Source: Serendipita indica DSM 11827
Taxonomy: Eukaryota > Basidiomycota > Agaricomycetes > Sebacinales > Serendipitaceae
Direction of reading: 5' to 3'
DNA: 64,000 nucleotides
NCBI GenBank assembly: GCA_910890315.1
Contig: CAJVGD010000006.1
Coordinates: forward strand, 1,612,001 to 1,676,000
Below the pieces are notes generated by a model. That model saw only the letters and a list, made by a program, of their open reading frames with translations. It did no database searches and was not told the origin of the DNA. Position numbers and translations under genes: made by a program. Numbering within the stretch: position 1 is the first letter of the stretch; every line of letters begins with the position of its first letter. This document shows positions 56,728-64,000 of the stretch, in pieces.

Positions 56728-58121
56728 CGAGCAATGTGGGGGAAGGTGAAAAAACACAACACGCCAATGCACCACCTATTCCACACGGCAGGTATAGACT
56801 TAACAAGCATGGAGAAGATCACGCCAGCACTCAGGAATCCAAACGCCGCCCATATGTTCAAATCGACCATCGACAACTCAAGGGAACAGGCTATAGAGAG
56901 GGACAAAGAGATAAGTACCCAAAGCGTAGCAATATACACGGATGGATCGGGGATGGAGGGTAAGATCGGAGCAGCAGCAGTCCTATACCGGAACGGTCGA
57001 AGGGTCAAAGCAGTACGTTACCTACTGGGAGCTGAAACAGAGCACACAGTACACGAAGGAGAACTGGTGGGCATTGCGCTAGGTATCCATCTAGCAAGGA
57101 CAATGCAAGGAAACCGCGCAAAAGTCAACATCAGCCTAGATAATCAAGCGGCAATCCAGAGCATCACTCGCGCCAGACCCAACGCAGGCCAACATGTTGT
57201 GGAAAATATTCTATCGGAGATAGAAGACGAGCTAAGTGATTATAGAAGGCTACGAATGGAATTCACATGGGTACCAGGACACGAAGGTATACAAGGAAAC
57301 GAAGCGGCGGACGAAGAGGCGAAGAAGGCGATCACGGAAGGCGCAAGCAGACCCAGCGAACACCCAAGGTGGCTGCGAGAACCCCTCCCATCAAATCTCT
57401 CGGCAGTGAAGCAGGAGTGCAAAAGACTGGCGAAAGAAGGGGCAAGGGAACGATGGAACAACTCCAAACGTTTTGACCGGATGTCCAAAATCGACGAGAC
57501 GATGCCGTCGGGGAGATACCTGAAACTCACGGACAAACTATCGAGAAGGGACGCAGCGCTATTGATCCAGCTACGTACAGGACACACCGGTCTGAACGGG
57601 CATCTAAATCGTATCAATAGGGCAGACTCACCATGGTGTCCACACTGCGGAGAAAGGAACTACGAGAACCTAACGCACGTGCTATACATCTGCCCCAAAT
57701 ACGGAGAAGCCAGAGCGGAATGGGAGAGAAGCCTACGAGGAAGAACCGAAGACCTCAAAGAGGTCCTAGGAACAGAGGATGGGATCGAAGAAACGCTCAA
57801 GTTTATACGCAAAACGAGGAGATGGAGGACAGGAAGGGCAGTCGAAGGAGAATAGATGGTGGCAAACATCGGAAGACGACACAACGCGCGACGAAACAAT
57901 AGAAACTAATGGAGCAAAACGCGAGAGACGACGAAGCGATAGACAAAGGTCACGCCCAGAGGGGGAACTTAGCGAGGTCGAGCATGATTTTCTGCCTGCG
58001 AGAGGTCGGCTCCACTGAGGACACTAAGGATAACCCAGTAAGCGGACCAACGATAGACCGATGTGCTATATTGGCAAAGCCACTGCACAATAATACCTAC
58101 CCAAAAAAAAAAAAAAAAAAA
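56728..58121 (+). mobile_element. 5'-truncated LINE (Tad1/I-like) with poly(A) tail
   Basis: The 3' portion of a non-LTR retrotransposon. It ends in a run of 19 or so A (58103-58122) and is flanked by an 11-bp target duplication AGACACATGAA (56717-56727 and 58122-58132). The retained part encodes the RNase H domain and Cys-rich tail of ORF2 (56734-57855) followed by about 250 bp of 3' UTR. Endonuclease and reverse transcriptase are missing, the usual outcome of incomplete reverse transcription. The intact target duplication and poly(A) point to a young insertion. Confidence 0.92.
56734..57855 (+). CDS. LINE ORF2 C-terminal part: RNase H and zinc-knuckle-like tail
   Basis: A 373-codon open frame. 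The RNase H domain (about residues 65-195) keeps all four catalytic acids: D in AIYTDGSG, E in VHEGELVGIALG, D in SLDNQAAIQS and D in HEGIQGNEAADEEAKKA. After a linker (EHPRWLREPLPSNLSAVKQE) comes LLIQLRTGHTGLNGHLNRI and the Cys/His tail WCPHCGERNYENLTHVLYIC (C-x2-C ... H ... C), the ORF2 ending typical of Tad1/I-type fungal LINEs. The frame ends at TAG 57853. The ATG at 56734 is incidental, 7 bases inside the truncated 5' end, so this is not a genuine gene start. Confidence 0.9.
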   Translation: MWGKVKKHNTPMHHLFHTAGIDLTSMEKITPALRNPNAAHMFKSTIDNSREQAIERDKEISTQSVAIYTDGSGMEGKIGAAAVLYRNGRRVKAVRYLLGAETEHTVHEGELVGIALGIHLARTMQGNRAKVNISLDNQAAIQSITRARPNAGQHVVENILSEIEDELSDYRRLRMEFTWVPGHEGIQGNEAADEEAKKAITEGASRPSEHPRWLREPLPSNLSAVKQECKRLAKEGARERWNNSKRFDRMSKIDETMPSGRYLKLTDKLSRRDAALLIQLRTGHTGLNGHLNRINRADSPWCPHCGERNYENLTHVLYICPKYGEARAEWERSLRGRTEDLKEVLGTEDGIEETLKFIRKTRRWRTGRAVEGE

Positions 58122-58329
58122 AGACACATGAAGGTGCGCGATGCAATGCGGTAAAGATCGCTTGGTGCACTCGATGCGCCTTCACAGACCTAGACGGACA
58201 GTGGCAAAGGCGGGTAGTTAAGCAAGGTGGAGATATGTGGAGGTGCGTCAAGATACATGAGGGCATGCTTGAGGTGATGAGACCAATTGCGCAAAGCTGG
58301 GTGCATGTGGCATTAATAAGCATAGAAGC

Positions 58330-59412
58330 AGAAAAAAGGTAAGTGAGAGGATTTTGTTTGAGGCGAACCTGTCACCGCGTAGTGGTCGACCAGGACGAGG
58401 CCAACGTCGGGAAAGGTCACTCAGAACACACTGGATACACGTCTCTTCGACTATTCGCCTACTGTGGCGCTGTGTCAGCCTGATGACAACGGGCCTCGAC
58501 CGCTCGCAAACTATGGCGACAATCGCTGCTTCATCAATACAGTTATGCAATTGTACTCGAGTGTTGGGAGCCTATCTTCAGTGGTGATCGACGGTTTGTT
58601 GTTTTCTGGGCACGCAGAAAGCTGCTGACGCCTCGGCAGCGCCTGTCCAGTGTGACTCAAAAGTTGTGCTGACCTTCGCCAATCTGCTCACAATGCCGAG
58701 TAACCTGTATCCGCTCTATATATGGACAAGGTCACGGCAATTTCGGGTATGTCTTATGGTACATACTCACTTTAGACTGATGTGAAGGGCTGTCCTAGTA
58801 AGTTGGCACTGCCATATATGCACAAATGTCAACATAGTTCAGTCATATATTTCGACTCGGCGTACGATGCCGCTCGACATCGCTTAGATGTACACCGGGG
58901 GCATTTCCAGTGTACGGTGCCAGGATGTACGAAGTGTGCGTCGTGTTGGTTCGATGGGAGGGGAGGGCTAGTGCTGACCAGTGTATAGCTTTTCCCAGTG
59001 AACAGCGGCGAGACGATCACGTGGCGAAGCACGGACAACGGGCAGAAGAAGTGGTTCGGAGTAAGTCACTGATTCAGCACGTGACAGAATCACTCACATA
59101 ACCCATAGTTGCGGATGGGAGGGATGCACTGCGCAGCTCACGACAGCCATCGAGATAATCAACCACATCGAGTGGCATCTGCCCATAGCTTCGGGAGCAG
59201 CACTGATGACAGAATCATTGTTCCAAACGACGTCGCCTCATCAGAGACGTCGATGCTTGATTCTGTCGGTCACGTACCTCACCCTCGATGGTGGTGTGAA
59301 CACTGGGTCCAGGTCAAGTGATCTGACTAGCAACGAGAAGGAAGGTGTCCTGTTCTTAACGCTGCAACCGCCCGCGAGGTCGAGCCACAAAGTACGCAGG
59401 TCGGGGCGATAA
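58330..59412 (+). CDS. putative protein with thiol-protease-like Cys box and C2H2 fingers (structure uncertain)
   Basis: Two suggestive parts lie in series. At about 58480-58585 the frame reads RPLANYGDNRCFINTVMQLY, close to the Cys box of ubiquitin-specific proteases (N-x-G-N-T-C-F-x-N-x-x-x-Q) and also to OTU Cys loops (D-x-x-C-F). A 46-nt intron (about 58588-58633) rejoins at APVQCDSKVVLTFANLLTMP, then SNLYPLYIWTRSRQF. Another intron leads to YMHKCQHSSVIYFDSAYDAA, RHRLDVHRGHFQCTVPGC, FPSEQRRDDHVAKH (C-x4-C...H-x3-H) and, after a further intron, CGWEGCTAQLTTAIEIINHI with EWH (a second C-x4-C-x12-H-x3-H finger). The intron between the halves of the first finger could not be fitted cleanly, so the gene may be damaged or misread. 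It ends near 59412. Confidence 0.35.
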
Positions 59413-59439
59413 GCCCTACACTGACATTGTGTCAGACTG

Positions 59440-60280
59440 TCAATGGGCTGATTGCAACAGGCATTGCTCGATGAGCAAAGTCTCTTCAGACACATAATTG
59501 AAGACCATTTGTACCCCGACGTTGGGCAAGATGTCACCTTGTATTGCAAATGAAGAAAACTCGATGGTACGAGCTGCGGAGACACGGCTCAAAAAGAGGA
59601 GACAAGGTTGCAACATATCAATAGTGCGTACATTCCCGATATTTTTCAGTGACTGAGAATCCACAGCCCATACCAAAGCTATCCGGTTGAAATGCACCGG
59701 GTGCCTCAAGCAATTTTCAACCAAGGCTGGCAAACATGAGTGCAGAATGGACAGAACAATCGAAGATTGCATTCCCGGCCTGCAAAGAAGCCACGCAGTC
59801 GCCCCAAGGTACGTATATCCGCTCACCGGGACGTCACCAGGCTCACTGTAAATTGCTAATGCATCCCATTGTACTGTCTGATGATTTGTACATTGCCAAT
59901 GATACCCCATAACGCAGTAACCAGAAGGAGCGCTCCAAGGCCACCAGCAGCCGTCCGGCCAGACCAGATCTTTGGAGACGAGCTCTATCAACGAGCTAAC
60001 CGAAAGATCATGAAGGGGACGACCATGCCAAAAGCCTAATGGCATTCTTCTCCTGTAGTCTCGATGGAGTTGTATCACATACATTTTACACCAACGGGGT
60101 CGAGAATGAGGACGCGAAATACGTACGTCGAGCGACCTCTACGTCTGCGAGAACATATCCCTTGACAAAACCCAAACGTCCGCAAGGGTAGGTACGGACC
60201 ATAAAACCCGCTCGACCGCGTAGATTGTGCATAACGATGCTTTTATCTTTTCTTTTGATAAGAAGATACTCGATAGCCAT
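59440..60280 (-). CDS. hypothetical protein, two or more exons
   Basis: ATG 60280 (MAIEYLLIKRKDKSIVMHNL) opens a short exon (to about 60128: GRLGFVKGYVLADVEVARR) that likely splices to a long frame ending at 59440. The second part contains FWHGRPLHDLSVSSLIELVS, VWPDGCWWPWSAPSGYCV and QSSIVLSILHSCLPALVENC. A possible extra intron lies at 59802-59848. No family recognised; no signal peptide or clear membrane segment. Upstream minus-strand frames at 60413-60864 may be additional 5' exons. Confidence 0.3.
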
Positions 60281-60806
60281 CTGAACAACAATCCACCACC
60301 GAAATGGGTGAAGAGAGCTCAAAACTGGACACATGGACTGCTATCCAGTTGGCCAACTCCATCACGAGACGGGGAAGGACGAATACGAGCTGACGCGGTG
60401 ACGCGGCGTCTGCTATCGGGAGAGTGTATCGCCCTTTTCCCAAACTTTCTCGTACAAATGACACATCAGGGTAGGGAATCCTGTTGCAAGTGTCATTGCA
60501 ACACCGTTGTCGCCGTCGACGATGCGACTACGTGCAGTAGACGTAGACACCAGAGCAAGCAAGACACTCATGCCATGTAGAGAGCCCCGCACAGCTGGTC
60601 TCAGACAGCGAGCTGTGGATAGGATCGATGGTATGGTTATCGAGGCAGGGTCCAAGGTGCGTTGGTGGCAAGTGGCCCCACCCCGCCAAACAAATAGGCC
60701 ACTCGAGCACGTAATATCCACGCACCAAGTCGACTAGTGATGAATAGCTCGTATTGCAAAAGAGTAATGTACAGCGTCGCTCCCCCGAAATCGCAAACAC
60801 GCACGC

Positions 60807-62755
60807 TCAGTGCTGGGACCAGTTGATGGTACCAATATCGATACCCTCTTGAACCATTTCCCACAGCGGGCTATGAATACCGTCAGTAAACGAGGCTACC
60901 CAATAACAAAAAGGTCGTACCTGAGTTCACGAAGGCGGTTCACGGTTTTGACCGTCTCGCGAACGACATAATCGACTTCTTCTTCCGTCGAGAACCGACC
61001 TATGCCGAATCGAATGGACGAATGTGCGATATCGTCCGTCGCACCGAGCGCACGGAGCACGTACGATGGCTCCAAAGACGCAGAAGTGCACGCGCTCCCC
61101 GACGAGAGCGCCGTATTCTACCGACGTCAGCGACGGAAAAGACCTCTTGCGATCACTTACTTTCATAGCCATGAGGAAGCTCTCGCCCTCGATATAGGCG
61201 AAACTGAGATTGACGCAGCCGGGATATCCATTGGGATCACCATTTCGGTAGACATGGTCAACCTGCGATGTGATACCATCTATGAGACGCTTGGATAGCG
61301 CAGAGATGTGGGCGTGGTCGTACTAGAAAAGGGGGTTGTCAGAGCCAGGAACAAAGAGGACGAGCTAGGGAAGGGGATCTCAGTACCCCTGCACGCAACG
61401 ATCATCGCACGGCTGAACTTGAAGTTCACCATGCGTCTCTCTTGGCCGTCTTCTTGGGGAGAAGGGACCGCGTGCTACTTTTCATCGCAGACGTTTTTGG
61501 GGGGGGGGGATTGGAAATCAACGAGGGTACTTACGGCCATCTCTTGCGCGGCCACCCGACACGCTTCGCCCATGCCTACCACGAGCGTACTGGGGAGTGT
61601 ACCGCTGCGAAGACCGCGCTCTTGACCGCCACCGCTAAGGATGGGCTCGAGTCGCACCCGTGGTCGTCGTCGGACGTAGGCTGCGCCGACGCCCTTGGGA
61701 CCATAGATCTTGTGGCCAGAGATGCTCATGAGGTCAATGTTCATCGCGTTGACGTCGAGTGGGATTTTGCCAACGGCTTGAGCGGCGTCGGTGTGAAAGT
61801 ATACGCCCCGGTGCTTCTGCGCAATACGACCAATTTCGGCCAGGGGTTGGATGACGCCTGTTTCGTTGTTGACGGCCATGATCGAGATTAGACAGGTGTC
61901 TGGCCGGATGGACGACTCGAGGAGGTCGAGATCGACGAGGCCATTTTGCTTTACGGGTAGATAGGTGATATCAAAGCCTTCCTCTGAGAGCTTTCGGCAC
62001 GAATCGAGCACGCACTTGTGCTCCTGAAATAATTGATGAGTAACGCGCTTTTGATGGCTGGCTGGGTGTGCTTACTGTCTGGAGGGTGATGATATGTTTC
62101 TTTTTCTCGCGGTGGAAGCGTGCGACGCCTTTGATGATCATGTTGTTACTCTCTGTCGCTCCAGAAGTGAATAAAATATCCTTTTCTTCTGCGCCGACGA
62201 GGGTTGCGACATGCTGCCGGCAGATTGTGTCAGCGGCGGAAAGGAGGTCAGTGGATTTCATTTACCCTCCGAGCCTCGTCGACTGCCTTTTCAGCTTCCC
62301 AGCCATATGCATGCGTTCTGCTGTGTGGATTTCCATATAGATCGGTGAAATAGGGGAGCATCGCGTCGAGGACGCGTGGGTCCATGGGCGTTGTGGCCTT
62401 GTGGAGGGTGTGAGTGATGAAATTACGAGTAAAGAGGAGATATTTGTGTACCTGGGCATCCAGGTAGATTGGATTGAGGGCGGCTGCGGGGGATGGATGC
62501 TGCGACAGTTCTAGCGTGGATGTCGAGGGCTCTGTGGCCAATATTAGCGTCTGAAAATACATACTGATATCTCTAATAATCACCTGGGCCGCGTTTCAGA
62601 CTCTCCAGACGCGCCGAGGGGACTTCGAGCACGCTGGCCTTTGTGGCCGTCGACGACTGGGCGAGTGCGCGTCGAGAGACGAGAGCAGGGAATTTTGTGA
62701 TATTTCTTCGTTTTTGTGCGCGCAAAGCCGCGCGCAGCACCGGACTTGCCAACAT
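60807..62755 (-). CDS. NFS1: mitochondrial cysteine desulfurase
   Basis: The PLP enzyme that takes sulfur from cysteine to supply Fe-S cluster assembly and tRNA thiolation. ATG 62755 gives [20 protein letters not shown], a basic mitochondrial presequence. Core motifs: [114 protein letters not shown] with the PLP lysine, and [20 protein letters not shown]. The catalytic Cys loop is [20 protein letters not shown]. It ends [18 protein letters not shown] with TGA at 60807, the highly conserved eukaryotic C-terminus. About seven short introns. Confidence 0.96.
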
Positions 62756-63019
62756 TTTTGGAGAGGACCAACGAGCAACAGGGACGGGTGACAGGACTTC
62801 GCAGTTCAGCGCGGGTCAGCGCCCGGGGACAAGGCCCAGAGAACACATGAAATAGGATTAAATATGCAGATCGTTGGTGTCGATTACTCGTCATCAGTCT
62901 ATAAATTCCACCAATTACGGCCACCCACAAACAAACCCAGACTTGGACCCGACCGCCACCCACCCACTCTCCAGCGCTCCCCGAAAAGCTTCACAAGCCC
63001 CCTCCAGCGCATCTCTACC
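62756..63019 (+). promoter_or_regulatory. divergent promoter, NFS1 / RRM gene, with TATA box
   Basis: The 264 bp between divergent starts contain CTATAAATT at 62899-62907, about 115 bp before the RRM ATG, a good TATA box for the plus-strand gene. A pyrimidine-rich leader (ACCCACCCACTCTCCAGCGC region) lies between it and the ATG. Confidence 0.5.
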
Positions 63020-64000
63020 ATGATCCAGCTCGCTCAGATGTCTCCCCTCCCTGTTCTCGACGCCCACAGCCCGCTTGCCACCCAAGAGTCAAAGGCAGAG
63101 GACGTGCTCTCGCTCTTTGGTGCGTCGTTGACGGCTTCTAGTACTTTTAGAGCTTATTTTATCATCACAGTCTCTGATCTCGCGCCGTACGCGACAGAGG
63201 AGGACCTCCAAAACGTCTTTAGCTTCCCCATGGACCATCTCCCCGGCGACGCCCTCGGCCGCGTCTATATCTACCCCTTTGTGATCACCGACATTCGTAT
63301 CGTCAGCAGCGCCGGCAGCGGCTCCAAGTATGCGTTTGTCCGCTTCCCGTCCATCGCAGAACGCACCCGTGCCCTCTACATCATGCAAGGCGTCCTCTGC
63401 CTTGGTCGCCCGAGTGCGTACATCTCCCTTTAGCTACGAGCTCCCTTCATCTCTGACACTCTTTCTAGTTCGTCTCTCCCGCGCACACGCCAAGGACCGT
63501 GCGCGCGACAAGCCCGAGCTCGTCTTGTTTGCTAATCAGCGCTCCCGTGACGAACGTCAGCGAGATAACATTGTTATCGACCAGTTCAATGCACAATGGG
63601 CTTCGGTCGATCCGAAGAACACAAAGGTCTTTGTCGGTGGCATCTCCCCACGCGTCCTCCTTCAAGAGCTCGTCAACCGGTTCGCGGCCATGGGCGTAAT
63701 CACAAACGTACGCCTCGCTTCTTGATTCTTCGCCCTCCTGACTCACCGCCACCCAGGTCAATTTTGGCAAGGGATGCGCCTTCATCTCCTTTGCCCGCAA
63801 GCATGACGCAGCGCTTGCCATTGAGCGTCTCGATGGCATGATCATGGACGGAAAGTCTCTTCGCGTTACCTGGAGTCGCAGTAGTGGTACGTACTGTGTT
63901 GCGAGGCCATCCTTTCTTGCATGCTCATGTCCTCCTAGTTCAACCACTGCTCCAGCAGCAGCGCACACTCGCCAATTCTTCCCCTCCAAGCTCAGAGAGC
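63020..64000 (+). CDS. RRM RNA-binding protein (Nam8/TIA-1-like), 5' part
   Basis: Cut by the window end. ATG 63020 (MIQLAQMSPLPVLDAHSPLA) follows a TATA box and leader; an upstream in-frame ATG (62864) lies before the TATA box and is unlikely. A first, divergent RRM reads ITVSDLAPYATEEDLQNVFS and GSGSKYAFVRFPSIAERTRA (RNP1-like). Intron 63414-63468 leads to RLSRAHAKDRARDKPELV. A second RRM has TKVFVGGISPRVLLQELVNR, FAAMGVITN and, after the intron 63713-63757, VNFGKGCAFISFARKHDAAL, AIERLDGMIMDGKSLRVTWS. This matches the pattern of the last RRM plus G-x-S-L-R-V-x-W end of Nam8/TIA-1/Ngr1-type splicing and stability factors. A Gln-rich exon begins near 63940. Confidence 0.8.

Larger units (their letters stand above)
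54761..58260 (+). repeat. CpG-rich minisatellite, ~120-130 bp units, interrupted
   Basis: Roughly a dozen degenerate direct repeats. Each unit contains GAGACGCGTCGAGATGCGTG, then AAGG-GTGCTCGATGCGATGC, GGTGAAGGACACTCGACGCG, CTCGATGCGTCTTCACGGTC, CTAGACGG-TGGTGGCCAAGG and TGCGTAGTCAAGCGAGGTAG. Marker TAGAGAC/AGAGA starts recur near 54894, 55015, 55147, 55278, 55410, 56094, 56224, 56344, 56474, 56594 and 56704, then again after the LINE near 58123-58240. A solo LTR (55539-56087) and a LINE (56728-58121) interrupt the array. Reading frames inside it are chance products of the repeat. No transcript evidence is visible. Confidence 0.85.

Noticed and set aside
55032-56749. Reading frames of 60-90 codons in the minisatellite, with repeated DASRC/KACS-like words.
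   Set aside because: They track the DNA repeat, switch frame between units and are broken by insertions. They are by-products of a non-coding array.
58102-58122. A-run taken as a simple repeat or sequencing artefact.
   Set aside because: It directly precedes a target-site duplication and follows LINE 3' UTR, so it is the element's poly(A) tail.

Overview
This is a gene-dense piece of a filamentous fungal nuclear genome, almost certainly an agaricomycete basidiomycete. Introns are short (about 45-80 nt) and numerous. The protein families are typical of mushroom-forming fungi and their relatives: DUF6533 membrane proteins, a NACHT-WD40 STAND protein with the agaricomycete C-terminal tail, F-box families and GT32 glycosyltransferases. 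The mix resembles Rhizoctonia/Ceratobasidium, but that placement is an inference. Gene ends were set by reading splice junctions by eye and using homology. Starts are in-frame ATGs; TTG/GTG-initiated frames were ignored.

Layout. 1-9 kb: fast-evolving F-box genes, two of them paralogues, with poorly resolved sequence before and between them. 9-13.7 kb: a DHA2-type MFS exporter, a Ca3427-like periplasmic-binding-fold protein and a tRNA-Val(AAC). 14-18.2 kb: a tandem pair of DUF6533 membrane proteins. 18.5-40 kb: mostly conserved housekeeping genes, namely NOSIP, dolichol kinase, an LRR/F-box-like protein, uridine kinase, GPI inositol-deacylase, a PX protein, mitochondrial dihydroorotate dehydrogenase, a PARP-E2 fusion and TRAPPC2L/Tca17. 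39.5-48.5 kb: a cell-surface neighbourhood of three GT32 glycosyltransferases around a chitin synthase. 48.8-53.7 kb: a large NACHT-WD40 (NLR-like) gene whose 14 WD40 units are nearly identical. 54-58.3 kb: a repeat island made of a CpG-rich minisatellite of about 120-130 bp units, interrupted by a 549-bp solo LTR and by a 5'-truncated LINE with poly(A) tail and target-site duplication; an older scrap of the same LINE lies beside it. 58.3-60.8 kb: two poorly defined hypothetical genes. 60.8-64 kb: cysteine desulfurase NFS1 and, divergently, an RRM protein cut off by the window end.

Most notable observations: (1) the WD40 array carries two compensating pairs of small indels and stays open in all frames; (2) a PARP catalytic domain is fused to a UBE2Q-like E2; (3) the start codons of the GPI-deacylase and PX genes overlap head to head in one CATG; (4) four introns appear to use GC-AG borders, one of them splitting the uridine kinase P-loop; (5) the repeat island shows nested insertions and CpG decay. 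I found no CRISPR, operon-like or bacterial feature.
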